The position numbers and the translations under genes are program-made. This document shows, piece after piece, positions 56,486 to 64,000 of a stretch of DNA of 64,000 nt (positions are counted from its first letter, which is position 1; every line of letters starts with the position of its first letter). The stretch covers positions 248,001-312,000 of the forward strand of contig NZ_CP032677.1 of assembly GCF_003627215.1 (NCBI RefSeq), given 5' to 3'. The notes under the pieces were generated by a model. That model saw only the letters and a list, made by a program, of their open reading frames with translations. It was not told the origin of the DNA and did not search any database. The stretch comes from Pseudomonas sp. Leaf58. Lineage in GTDB: Bacteria > Pseudomonadota > Gammaproteobacteria > Pseudomonadales > Pseudomonadaceae.

Positions 56486-57301
56486 ATGCAAGCTTCAGCA
56501 CTGATTGCCACCAGCGCACAGCAGTGGCCGCAGATTACCGTCAACGGCGTGGCCATTGATGGCGACGCCATTGCCCGCGAGTTGCAGTATCACCCGGCAG
56601 AGGACCGCGAAGAGGCGATCTTCCTCGCCAGCCAGGCGCTGGTGGTGCGCGAGCTGCTGCTGCAGCGCATCACCGAACTGGGCCTTGAGGCCGAGTGCAC
56701 CGACGGCGAGAGCGAGGAAGAGGCCCTGACGCGCCTGCTGATTGAACGGGAGCTGCCGCTGCCAGGCGCCGACGAAGCGATCTGCCGGCATTACTTCGAC
56801 AGCAACCGCGAACGCTATGCCAGCGCACCACTGCTGGCCGTGCGGCACATCCTGCTGGCCTGCGCGCCGGAGGATGCCGAGGGGCGTAGCCAGGCCAAGG
56901 CGCTGGCGGCGGCACTGATCGCCCAGCTGGCCGAGGATGGCTCACGCTTTGCCGAGCTGGCGCTGGCCCACTCTGCTTGCCCGTCCAAGGAGCAGGGTGG
57001 GGCGCTTGGGCAAATCAGCCAGGGGCAAACCGTACCGGAGTTCGAGCGGCAATTGCTGCGCTTGCCATTGGGCTTGGCGAAGCAGCCGCTGGAGAGCCGA
57101 TACGGGGTGCACCTGGTGTGGGTCGACCAGCGCATCGAAGGGCGGGCGTTGCCGTTCGAGGTGGTGCACGAAGCGATTCGTGCCGAGCTGGACCAGCGGG
57201 TGTGGCAGGTGGCGGTGGGGCAGTACCTGGCAAGCCTGATTGGCCAGGCGGACATCCGCGGGATCCTGCTCGATGGGGCTGCCAGCCCGCTGGTTCAGTA
57301 A
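56486..57301 (+). CDS. PpiC/parvulin-type peptidyl-prolyl isomerase of the nar operon
   Basis: 271-residue cytoplasmic protein (no signal peptide) with a parvulin rotamase domain at about 115-215: LAVRHILLACAPEDAEGRSQ, FAELALAHSACPSKEQGGALGQISQGQTVPEFERQL. The N-terminal half is NifM/SurA-like and helical. It starts 15 bases after narI, with GAGGAGA upstream, so it is in the operon. P. aeruginosa has an equivalent gene in the same place. A role in folding or maturing NarGHI is inferred from position. Confidence 0.9.
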   Translation: MQASALIATSAQQWPQITVNGVAIDGDAIARELQYHPAEDREEAIFLASQALVVRELLLQRITELGLEAECTDGESEEEALTRLLIERELPLPGADEAICRHYFDSNRERYASAPLLAVRHILLACAPEDAEGRSQAKALAAALIAQLAEDGSRFAELALAHSACPSKEQGGALGQISQGQTVPEFERQLLRLPLGLAKQPLESRYGVHLVWVDQRIEGRALPFEVVHEAIRAELDQRVWQVAVGQYLASLIGQADIRGILLDGAASPLVQ

Positions 57302-57347
57302 CACCTTCAAGGGGCCAACTACAGCGGCACATGCTTTTAATGTAGCA

Positions 57348-57361
57348 GCGGGCTTGCCCGC
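57348..57361. repeat. REP core remnant
   Basis: GCGGGCTTGCCCGC, a short palindromic core of the REP element, in the 84-base gap before moaA. It may mark a transcript boundary between the nar operon and moaA. Confidence 0.6.
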
Positions 57362-57385
57362 CAATGGGCCATCAGGAATACCCAT

Positions 57386-58375
57386 ATGACCACCCCACTG
57401 CTCGACGGCTGCGGCCGCAAAATCGACTACCTGCGCATTTCGGTCACCGATCGCTGCGACTTCCGCTGCATCTACTGCATGGCCGAAACCATGCAGTTCC
57501 TCCCGCGCCAGCAAGTGCTGACGCTGGAGGAAATCGAACGCACAGCCCGCCTGTTCGTCGGCCAGGGCGTGCGCAAGATCCGCCTCACCGGCGGCGAGCC
57601 GCTGGTGCGGCCCGGCATCGTCGGCCTTTGCCAGCGCATCGCCGCCATGCCCGGCCTGCGCGAACTGGTCATGACCACCAACGGCTCGCAATTGCCCAAG
57701 CTGGCCCAGCCACTGGCCGACGCAGGCGTAAAACGCCTCAACATCAGCCTCGACACCCTCGACCCGAAGCGCTTTCGCAGCATCACCCGCAGCGGTGAGC
57801 TCGGCCGCGTGCTGCGCGGCATCGAGGCCGCCCGCAAGGCCGGTTTCGCTGCCATCAAGCTCAACGTCGTGGCCCTGCATGGGCGCAACGCCGACGAAGT
57901 CCCGGCCCTGGTCGACTTCGCCATTGCCCACGGCCTGGACATCAGCTTCATCGAAGAAATGCCCTTGGGCGACGTCGGCCGCTCACGCCCCGAAAGCTAC
58001 TGCTCCAGTGCTTGGGTGCGCGAACGCCTTGCCGAACGCTACACGCTCATCGACAGCGCCGAGCAAAGCGGTGGCCCGGCGCGTTACGTGCGGGTCAGTG
58101 GCCACCCCGGCACCCGCATCGGTTTCATTTCACCTATCAGCCAGCACTTCTGCGACACCTGCAACCGCGTGCGCATGACCGCCGAGGGTCGCCTGCTGCT
58201 GTGCCTGGGCCACGAGCACTCGCTAGACCTGCGTGGCCTGCTGCGGCGCTACCCCGGGGAAGACGCCCCGGTGCTCGACGCCATACGCCAGGCCCTGCAA
58301 CACAAGCCGGCGCGCCACACCTTCGGCAGTGACGACGTGCAGCTACTGCGCTTCATGAATGCCAGCGGTGGCTGA
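57386..58375 (+). CDS. moaA: GTP 3',8-cyclase MoaA
   Basis: 329-residue radical-SAM enzyme that starts molybdopterin synthesis from GTP. The SAM [4Fe-4S] motif is Cys24-x3-Cys28-x2-Cys31 ([10 protein letters not shown]). The C-terminal substrate cluster is Cys256, Cys259 and Cys273 ([20 protein letters not shown]). The protein ends in the Gly-Gly needed for activity. With moaB and moeA at the other end of the cluster, it fits a nitrate-respiration Moco set; moaC, moaD and moaE are not in the window. Confidence 0.96.
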   Translation: MTTPLLDGCGRKIDYLRISVTDRCDFRCIYCMAETMQFLPRQQVLTLEEIERTARLFVGQGVRKIRLTGGEPLVRPGIVGLCQRIAAMPGLRELVMTTNGSQLPKLAQPLADAGVKRLNISLDTLDPKRFRSITRSGELGRVLRGIEAARKAGFAAIKLNVVALHGRNADEVPALVDFAIAHGLDISFIEEMPLGDVGRSRPESYCSSAWVRERLAERYTLIDSAEQSGGPARYVRVSGHPGTRIGFISPISQHFCDTCNRVRMTAEGRLLLCLGHEHSLDLRGLLRRYPGEDAPVLDAIRQALQHKPARHTFGSDDVQLLRFMNASGG

Positions 58376-58420
58376 AACACGTGGCTCGCTGCTGTGGCCG
58401 GCGGTGGCGAAGGGTTTTAC

Positions 58421-59428
58421 CTATTCCAGCTGCGCCTTGAATGCGTCGTACGCCGATAACGGCAGGCGGATGCCCTCGCGGAGCGCACGGGCGTAGGCTT
58501 GTTCTTTGGCCTTGCCCGGCAGGTAAACGCCCAAGGCTTCAAGCCGCGTCATCTGCTCGCCCAGGCGTGAGGCAAAGCACTCGTCCAGCAACCTGGGGGC
58601 AATGCCAATCACCAGCATGCCAGCCCCTGGGGATTCGCTGCCGGCACGGAAATCTGCTGCATCCAATGACCAATTGGCCCCCGTCAGACCCGCCGCGAGC
58701 ACCTCGACCATCAACGCGATGTTGGCGCCGCGACCGCCGCCAAATGCCAGCAACGTGCCGTGCAGAGCCTCCCGCGCACTGCGGGTTTCATTGCCTTGTG
58801 CATCAACTGCCCAGCCTGCCGGTATCGCCTCCCCCGCTTCAGCGGCCCGCAGCAGGTTTACGTAGGCAGTGGCGCTGCTGGCTTGGTCAATTGCCAGTAA
58901 ACGCCCGTCAGCACTGGCGGCAGCAAAGGCGATGGGGTTGGTGGAGTACAGCGGTCGGCTCTGGCCCGCTACGGTGAGCAGCGGTGAGCCATTGGTGAAC
59001 GCCAACGCCACCAGCCCTTCGCGCGCCAGGCGACGGGTGTAATAGCCCAGCTCGCCACAGGTGAACGCGTTGAACTGCGCAAACAGGGCGATACCCAGTT
59101 GATGCGCATTGCTGCACAGCGCTGGGAAAGCGCGATCAAACCCCAGTTGCGCGATGCCTTGGGCCGCGTCGCAGCGGACCATGGCCGGCGCGACCTGGGT
59201 CACGATGGGTTCGGCAGCCATGGCGATTCGGCCGCAGGCAAAGCCGCTGAGGTAGTCAGGCAAATGGCCGAAACCAACTTCGTGTTGGCCATGGGCCTGG
59301 GCGGATACCGTGGCGTTGGCAAGCGCCGAGGCTACGGCGTAGCTGGTGCCGTGGGCCAGGCAGAGCTGTTGGGCCAAGGTGGTGGCAGCGGTCAGAGACA
59401 AGCGCTTGTTGGGTTTGTCATCGTCCAT
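58421..59428 (-). CDS. Ldh_2-family NAD(P)-dependent oxidoreductase
   Basis: 335-residue member of the malate/L-lactate/ureidoglycolate dehydrogenase family, which includes delta-1-piperideine/pyrroline-2-carboxylate reductases. Matching segments: AHGQHEVGFGHLPDYLSGF near the N-terminus with a conserved His, the TNGSPLLTVAGQSRPLYSTNPIAFA core, the SSATAYVNLLRAAEAGEAIP block and FGGGRGANIALMVEVLAAGLTG. The substrate cannot be fixed: imino acids or 2-oxo acids are possible. It lies downstream of, and on the same strand as, the ABC operon, 103 bases after the binding-protein gene, so it may act in the same pathway. Confidence 0.85.
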   Translation of the reverse strand: MDDDKPNKRLSLTAATTLAQQLCLAHGTSYAVASALANATVSAQAHGQHEVGFGHLPDYLSGFACGRIAMAAEPIVTQVAPAMVRCDAAQGIAQLGFDRAFPALCSNAHQLGIALFAQFNAFTCGELGYYTRRLAREGLVALAFTNGSPLLTVAGQSRPLYSTNPIAFAAASADGRLLAIDQASSATAYVNLLRAAEAGEAIPAGWAVDAQGNETRSAREALHGTLLAFGGGRGANIALMVEVLAAGLTGANWSLDAADFRAGSESPGAGMLVIGIAPRLLDECFASRLGEQMTRLEALGVYLPGKAKEQAYARALREGIRLPLSAYDAFKAQLE

Positions 59429-59480
59429 GGTGGCGTCAGTGTTCTCGGGTTGTAGGTGTGCCGCAGCTTGTGCACCTGCA

Positions 59481-59500
59481 GGAGCGGCGAAAGCCGCTCC
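59481..59500. terminator. Perfect hairpin between binding-protein gene and Ldh_2 gene
   Basis: 8-bp stem GGAGCGGC / GCCGCTCC with a stable GAAA tetraloop. No U-tract, so possibly REP-derived attenuation or RNA stabilisation rather than full termination. Confidence 0.55.
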
Positions 59501-59531
59501 AACAAGATTTGGCGGATTCAGTTGTTACGCT

Positions 59532-60365
59532 TTACTGAATCATCCTCGGCTCACCCACCTGCGCCGCCTCGCGGGCCAGGCCAAACTGGGCAAGGATTTC
59601 AGCGATTTCCCCCGAGGCATGCAAGGCCTGGATGTTGTTGCCCAGTGCTTCGCCCAAGGCAGTGTTGGCCTTGGTGTACGGGAAGGCGCTTTGCCCAGGC
59701 TCAAGCGTGGCCTTGACCCGTTGGTCGGGCTCGGACACCTTGATGCTCTTGCCGGGGTACGCGCCCTTTTGCTGCGCAGAAACCCCCACCGCAAAGCTGT
59801 CCGCACCAACCTGGATGCGCTTGGACGCCAGGTCTTGGGCCATGGCCACCGGGTTCGGGTAGAGCACCAGATTATCGCCAAAGGCCTTCTTCAAATCGTC
59901 CACCCACAGGTAGCCTTGCACGGTGCCGATGCGCTTGCCGTCCAGTTCGGAGATCTTCGAGTAACCCTCATCCGAAATAATCCCCATCACGTCCAGGTAC
60001 AACGGGGCCGACAAGCCCAACGCCTTGCTGCGCTCGGCCGTGCGGTACCAGTCACCGATGCCGACATCGGCGCGCTTTGCTACCACCGCCTGCACCACCG
60101 CTGCGGTGTCCACCACCATGGTCTTGACCTTCAGGCATTCGCGTTCGGCGATGCGCTTGATAATCTCGCCATCGACGCCGCTCAACTGGTTGTTCGGCCC
60201 CGGTATCGAGTAAGGCGGGAAGACATAAGCCGCCACGGTCAGCACGCCCGGCGTAATGGTTTCAAACTGGTTCGCCGGGGTGCATTCGGCCAGGGCGTAC
60301 GGCGCGCCGGCCAGGGTCGAACACAACAACATCCAACGGGTAAAGCGTTTGAATGAGCGGGTCAT
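59532..60365 (-). CDS. Amino-acid ABC transporter, periplasmic binding protein
   Basis: 277-residue SBP_bac_3-type binding protein. Signal peptide of 26 residues (Thr-Leu-Ala-Gly-Ala-Pro-Tyr-Ala-Leu-Ala, cut before Glu-Cys). Typical blocks: GVLTVAAYVFPPYSIPG, LSGVDGEIIKRIAER and ADVGIGDWYRTAERSK. The ligand is probably a polar amino acid or an amino-acid-like zwitterion. ATG 60365 with AAGGTG upstream is preferred over the longer frame to 60497, which overlaps the permease gene. Last gene of the transporter unit. Confidence 0.9.
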   Translation of the reverse strand: MTRSFKRFTRWMLLCSTLAGAPYALAECTPANQFETITPGVLTVAAYVFPPYSIPGPNNQLSGVDGEIIKRIAERECLKVKTMVVDTAAVVQAVVAKRADVGIGDWYRTAERSKALGLSAPLYLDVMGIISDEGYSKISELDGKRIGTVQGYLWVDDLKKAFGDNLVLYPNPVAMAQDLASKRIQVGADSFAVGVSAQQKGAYPGKSIKVSEPDQRVKATLEPGQSAFPYTKANTALGEALGNNIQALHASGEIAEILAQFGLAREAAQVGEPRMIQ

Positions 60366-60423
60366 GACGTCACCTTTGCAATAAGAGAGCAGCAGCCGAA
60401 AACGGCGTGAGTGGCATTTGTTG

Positions 60424-61083
60424 TTAGGGCTGGCTGGGTGCCAGTCTTTTTTCCAGCGCTGCCACGCCCAGGGTCGCCGGAGCACAGACAGCGGCATACA
60501 TCAAACCGGCCAGGATCAGCACTGGCATGTATTCAAACGTGGAGGAACCAATGGAGGACGCCCGGCTGACAATTTCTGGCAGGGCGATGGTGAAACACAG
60601 CGACGAAGCTTGGAACATCATGATCGAGAACCCCAGCAACGACGGCAGCGCTACCCGCAAGGCCTGAGGCAGGATCACAAAACGCAGGGCGTCGAACCGG
60701 TTGAGGCCGATGACCTCTGCAGCCTCGGTTTGCCCTGGGGCCACCGCCTCGATACCACCGCGAATGATTTCACTGGTGTAGGCCGCCGTGCAGTACGCCA
60801 TGGCCAACACCGCAGCCCAGAACGAGGTCAAAGTGAGGTTGACGCTGGGCAAGCCAAAGTAAAAATACTGCAGCAGGATTAACACCGGCGCCCCGCGCCC
60901 CAACTCCACAATGACCAAAGATGGGTAACGTACCCAGCGGCTCGGGGCCGAGACGCTAAGCGCCAGCACCAGCCCGAAGACAATACCCAGGCCCAGGCTC
61001 ACCGCCGTGACCTGCATCGACAGCACAAAGCCTTTCCACAACTCCGGCAGCCATTGCGCCCACATCGTCAGCAGTTCGCTCAT
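60424..61083 (-). CDS. Amino-acid ABC transporter, permease subunit 2
   Basis: 219-residue HisM-type permease with five or so helices. N-terminal LWKGFVLSMQVTAVSLGLGIVFGLVLALS and the EAA loop (EAAEVIGLNRFDALRFVILPQALR) contact the ATPase. The ATG at 61083 overlaps the stop of permease 1 as ATGA; the frame to 61119 lies in that gene. It forms the channel with the other permease. Confidence 0.93.
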   Translation of the reverse strand: MSELLTMWAQWLPELWKGFVLSMQVTAVSLGLGIVFGLVLALSVSAPSRWVRYPSLVIVELGRGAPVLILLQYFYFGLPSVNLTLTSFWAAVLAMAYCTAAYTSEIIRGGIEAVAPGQTEAAEVIGLNRFDALRFVILPQALRVALPSLLGFSIMMFQASSLCFTIALPEIVSRASSIGSSTFEYMPVLILAGLMYAAVCAPATLGVAALEKRLAPSQP

Positions 61084-61721
61084 CGGGCAATCCTCTGTTT
61101 CAACGTGGCCGAGAGCCAACGGGAGAACAAGGCCACCGGCACGCTGAGCACCAGGTAAACCAGCGCCGCTGTGCTGTACACGCTCAGGCCCTGAAAGGTT
61201 TGTTGTGAAACCTGATAGGCCTGGAAGCTGACATCGCCAACGCCAATGGTCGAGGCCACCGCCGAATCCTTAAGCAGGCCAATGGCGTAGGTGGCGGAGG
61301 TGGGGATGGCGATGCGCACCAACTGCGGCAACACCACATCGAAAAACCGTTGCGATGCCGACAGGTTAAGCACATAGGCGGCTTCGAATTGCCCGGGGGG
61401 AATCGCCGCAAACGCACCGCGGTACACCTCGGACATGTGCGCTGCGGTAATCAGCCCCAAGCCAACCACTGCCGCGGTAAACGGCGACAGGCTGATATAG
61501 CCGCCACCGATGCCAAAGAAGATGAAAAACAACCAGACAATCGGCGGAATGGAGCGCAGGGTCAGCACCAGCATCGCCGCCAGAAAACGCAGGGGCTTGA
61601 CCTTGGACAGGCGCAGGGCGCAAATCGGAAAGCCCAGCACCACACCGACGCAGAAGGCGAGCACGGTGACCGCAATGGTCCACGGCACACCGTTCAACAG
61701 CATCATCAGGATGTCTTGCAT
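61080..61721 (-). CDS. Amino-acid ABC transporter, permease subunit 1
   Basis: 213-residue HisM-type permease. N-terminal VPWTIAVTVLAFCVGVVLGFPICALRLS, LTLRSIPPIVWLFFIFFGIG and the EAA loop around FEAAYVLNLSASQRFFDVVLPQLVRIAIP. Its start overlaps the ATPase stop by one base (61721), and its stop overlaps the next permease, so the three are translationally coupled. Confidence 0.93.
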   Translation of the reverse strand: MQDILMMLLNGVPWTIAVTVLAFCVGVVLGFPICALRLSKVKPLRFLAAMLVLTLRSIPPIVWLFFIFFGIGGGYISLSPFTAAVVGLGLITAAHMSEVYRGAFAAIPPGQFEAAYVLNLSASQRFFDVVLPQLVRIAIPTSATYAIGLLKDSAVASTIGVGDVSFQAYQVSQQTFQGLSVYSTAALVYLVLSVPVALFSRWLSATLKQRIAR

Positions 61722-62530
61722 TAGCGATTCCTCACGGCCTGGAGGAACTGGACCACCCGTTCATGCTCGGGCTGGCGCATCACTTGCTGGCTCGGGCCCT
61801 GCTCGATGATTCGCCCCTCGGCCATCACCACCACGCGGTCGGACACGGTTTCGGCAAAGTGCATTTCGTGGGTTACGACGATCATCGACATGCCTTCGCT
61901 GGCAAGCTCTTTCATCACCGCCAGCACCTCCAAGCCCAGCTCGGGGTCCAGCGCCGAGGTTGGCTCATCGAACAGCATCAGTTCAGGGTCCAATGCCAGG
62001 GCGCGGGCGATAGCGATCCGTTGCTGCTGGCCACCGGAGCAGCGCGCCGGGTAATGCTGGGCCTTGTCGGCCAAGCCGACGCGTTCGAGCAGCTGCATGG
62101 AGCGGGCATCGGCTTCTTTGGCGCTGCGGCCCAAGGTACGGATTTGCGCCAGGCTGACATTGCGCAGCACGGTCAGGTGCGGAAACAGATTAAACGACTG
62201 GAACACCATGCCAATGCGCCGGCGCAGCTTCAGCAGCTCTGCACGGGGCAAGCTTTGGCCGGCTTCGATGTGCACGCCATCCATACTCACCCGGCCCTGG
62301 GTGGGCGGCTCCAGCTGATTGATACAACGCAGCAAGGTGCTCTTGCCCGAACCACTTGGCCCAATAATGGCCACCACCTCGCCCTTGCGCATTTCAAAAC
62401 ACACATCGTGCAGCACGGGGTAGGGGCCAAACTGTTTATGAATGCCCTCCAGGCGCAAGAACGGTTCGGCGCTGGCCGCAGGGCGCGGCACCAAGGCGGG
62501 CGCGGTTTCGATCACGGTGATACTGCTCAT
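61721..62530 (-). CDS. Amino-acid ABC transporter, ATP-binding subunit
   Basis: 269-residue ATPase. Walker A GPSGSGKST (57-65), Q-loop VFQSFNLFPHLTVLRNV, signature CSGGQQQR (164-171), Walker B LMLFDEPTSALDPE (185-198) and His-switch VVTHEMHFA. The signature has Cys where Leu is usual, which is unlikely to abolish activity. An N-terminal extension of about 25 residues precedes the domain. It starts 13 bases after the M24 gene. Confidence 0.94.
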   Translation of the reverse strand: MSSITVIETAPALVPRPAASAEPFLRLEGIHKQFGPYPVLHDVCFEMRKGEVVAIIGPSGSGKSTLLRCINQLEPPTQGRVSMDGVHIEAGQSLPRAELLKLRRRIGMVFQSFNLFPHLTVLRNVSLAQIRTLGRSAKEADARSMQLLERVGLADKAQHYPARCSGGQQQRIAIARALALDPELMLFDEPTSALDPELGLEVLAVMKELASEGMSMIVVTHEMHFAETVSDRVVVMAEGRIIEQGPSQQVMRQPEHERVVQFLQAVRNR

Positions 62531-62543
62531 GGTTTTGCTCCAG

Positions 62544-63851
62544 CTATCGATCGCCGTCGACTAAGGGCGTGCGCGAAAGTTTTATCGGCCCATTGGCGCT
62601 GATCAGCACCTGTTCTTCAAGCTTCACCCCTTCGCCACCGCCTTGTTCACCGATGTAACTTTCCACCGACACCACCATGTTTTCCTCGAACAGGCCGTCG
62701 TAACCCCACTCGGCGAAATCCACGGCGTAGGCGACGCTGGGGTACTCGTCGACCAAGCCGACGCCATGCAGCATCATCATGTAGCGGTTGTGCTCAAAGC
62801 GCTTGGGCACCGGCCAGCAGTGTTCGGCAAACTCGCGAAACGACAGGCCCGGGCGCAGCAGCTCGACGTTGTGGTTGATCTGCTGCGAGGCGATTTCCAG
62901 CAAGTCGCGCTGGGCCGTTGTCGGCGCCTTGCCGGGGCAGACGAAGCTGCGAGAAATATCCGAAAGGTAACCACCGGGCCCGACCATGTCGGTGTCAAAA
63001 CACACCATCTCACCGGCTTGGATGACCTTGTCGGTGGCGTCTTGGAACCACGGGTTGGTGCGCGGCCCGGAGCTGAGCAAGCGGCTTTCGGCCCATTCCC
63101 CGCCGTGCGCGACATTCGTCCCGTGCATGATGCTCCACAGCTGGTTTTCAGTGACCCCCGGCACCAGGCTGGCGCGCATCCGGGCTATCGCCAGATCGCA
63201 CACGCCCATGGACACCTGGTGGCTGGCGACCTCTTCCGCCGACTTGATCAAGCGTGCCTGCTCCATCAACGGCTGCGCATCGAACAGCTCAATGCCCTTC
63301 TGGGTCAGGCGCTGCGCGCCCCAAGGGTCACAACGGTCCACCGCCAAGCGGCGGTTGCCGCCACCATGGCGAGCCATCAGCTCCGCCACCTCCTGGGCCC
63401 AGCGCTCGGCTTTTTCCTGCACGCGGGGGCCGGCCAGAAAATACAGCCAGGGAATCGCCGGGCGAATTTCATCGATGGCTTCGACGTGCTCGCTGTTGTG
63501 CCGGCTGCTGGTGAACTCGAACAACACCACCGGGCCGTCGGTGGCCACGAATACATAGCGGCTGGGCGAATGCATCACCCACAAACCGAGGTTGTTGGTG
63601 TCGGTGGCATAGCGAATGTTGATCGGGTCGGCCAACAGAATGCCGGCGTAATCGTGGGCGCGCAGTTGCTCGCGAATACGCCCCAGGCGGTAGTGACGCA
63701 GGGCTTTGCGGTCGATGGCGGTATACGCATCGAGTAACGCCGTGTCGACCGGCGCCAGGGCATGGTCAGTGACCTTGGCATCGCTGCGAAAGTGCAGGTC
63801 ACGTTCGGTTAACGCAGTGAGCAGCTCAATGGAATCAGAACCCGTATGCAT
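62544..63851 (-). CDS. M24-family metalloprotein, DddP (DMSP lyase)-like
   Basis: 435-residue creatinase/aminopeptidase-P-fold protein. The N-terminal domain has YAGILLADPINIRYATDTNN; the catalytic domain has SGPRTNPWFQ, FDTDMVGPGGYLSDISRSF, LHGVGLVDEY and KLEEQVLI. Candidate metal ligands are Asp286, Asp288, Asp298, His362, Glu397 and Glu412. These equal the DddP iron ligands I recall (295, 297, 307, 371, 406, 421) with a constant offset of 9, and DddP Tyr366 and Asp377 correspond to Tyr357 and Asp368. It could be a DMSP lyase or a hydrolase of another zwitterion. GGAGG lies 7 bases before the ATG. First gene of the ABC operon. Confidence 0.85.
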   Translation of the reverse strand: MHTGSDSIELLTALTERDLHFRSDAKVTDHALAPVDTALLDAYTAIDRKALRHYRLGRIREQLRAHDYAGILLADPINIRYATDTNNLGLWVMHSPSRYVFVATDGPVVLFEFTSSRHNSEHVEAIDEIRPAIPWLYFLAGPRVQEKAERWAQEVAELMARHGGGNRRLAVDRCDPWGAQRLTQKGIELFDAQPLMEQARLIKSAEEVASHQVSMGVCDLAIARMRASLVPGVTENQLWSIMHGTNVAHGGEWAESRLLSSGPRTNPWFQDATDKVIQAGEMVCFDTDMVGPGGYLSDISRSFVCPGKAPTTAQRDLLEIASQQINHNVELLRPGLSFREFAEHCWPVPKRFEHNRYMMMLHGVGLVDEYPSVAYAVDFAEWGYDGLFEENMVVSVESYIGEQGGGEGVKLEEQVLISANGPIKLSRTPLVDGDR

Positions 63852-63874
63852 GCAACAACCTCCGCTGGGAAGAG

Positions 63875-63890
63875 TTTGATGTTCATCAAA
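63875..63890. promoter_or_regulatory. Perfect ANR-type palindrome upstream of the DddP-like operon
   Basis: TTTGATGTTCATCAAA contains TTGAT-N4-ATCAA (63876-63889), all ten positions matching. Its centre is only 31 bases before the ATG at 63851, too close for class II activation of that gene. It may be a repressor operator, or serve a gene to the right of the window. Confidence 0.6.
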
Positions 63891-64000
63891 TTCAATCAGG
63901 CCAACTGTCGGGGCAGTAACTAAAGGCTTCTAAATCAGGTGACGGCTGTCTTTATTGTTGTGGGTGAAACACCGCAGCTACAGGTCCTTAACCAGCCGCA

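Noticed and set aside
57302..57385. Possible Moco riboswitch before moaA
   Set aside because: The 84-base gap holds only a REP core; there is no room for or resemblance to the Moco aptamer.

Overview
ORGANISM. The window looks like the chromosome of a fluorescent Pseudomonas of the P. putida group. It is GC-rich and densely coding. It carries paired inverted REP elements of the P. putida type between genes. The order ssuCBF, gshA, tex, ompR-envZ, rimBK, hslR, hslO, pckA, nudE-cysQ, dctBD-like, rfbBACD, aguA, TonB receptor, OprD-family porin resembles the KT2440 backbone as I remember it (not checked here). No rRNA, tRNA, CRISPR array, insertion sequence, integrase or phage gene was seen. LAYOUT. 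1-2343: end of a sulfonate-sulfur operon (ssuD', ssuC, ssuB, ssuF). 2380-7450: minus-strand block of tetR, gshA, a PaaI-type thioesterase and tex. 7669-9736: ompR-envZ. 9741-11215: a REP pair, then rimB-rimK (ribosomal S6 modification). 11325-15919: hslR, PAP2 phosphatase, hslO (Hsp33), pckA, hotdog thioesterase. 15976-19853: glycine-zipper protein, YdeP/FdhF-like molybdo-oxidoreductase and fdhD. 20033-23158: lysM/kbp, yrfG, nudE, cysQ, thioesterase. 23158-26375: DctD/DctB-like two-component pair. 26414-29767: dTDP-L-rhamnose operon rfbBACD. 30068-35570: aguA, small hypothetical protein, TonB siderophore receptor, OprD-family porin. 35696-42080: glutamate-synthase-like protein, and a two-component system divergent from a second TonB receptor. 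42113-58375: a complete nitrate-respiration island (DUF3079 protein, moaB-moeA, narL-narX, narK1-narK2-narGHJI, a PpiC-type isomerase, moaA). 58421-63851: an Ldh-type NAD(P) oxidoreductase and a polar amino-acid ABC transporter operon led by an M24 protein closely resembling the DMSP lyase DddP. HOW THE GENES WORK TOGETHER. The nar island appears self-contained. NarX senses nitrate and signals to NarL. NarK1 and NarK2 move nitrate and nitrite. NarGHI is the respiratory reductase, NarJ and probably the PPIase help assemble it, and MoaA, MoaB and MoeA supply molybdenum cofactor. I found a perfect ANR/FNR-type box (42378-42391) between the DUF3079 gene and moaB. A perfect NarL 7-2-7 palindrome (46838-46853) and a degenerate ANR box lie between narX and narK1. 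P. putida KT2440 is an obligate aerobe that lacks narGHJI, so this cluster is the main accessory feature. A second perfect ANR-type palindrome (63876-63889) lies just upstream of the DddP-like operon, at a position that suggests an operator rather than an activation site. LIMITS. All calls come from reading the sequence and remembered family knowledge; no database search was run.
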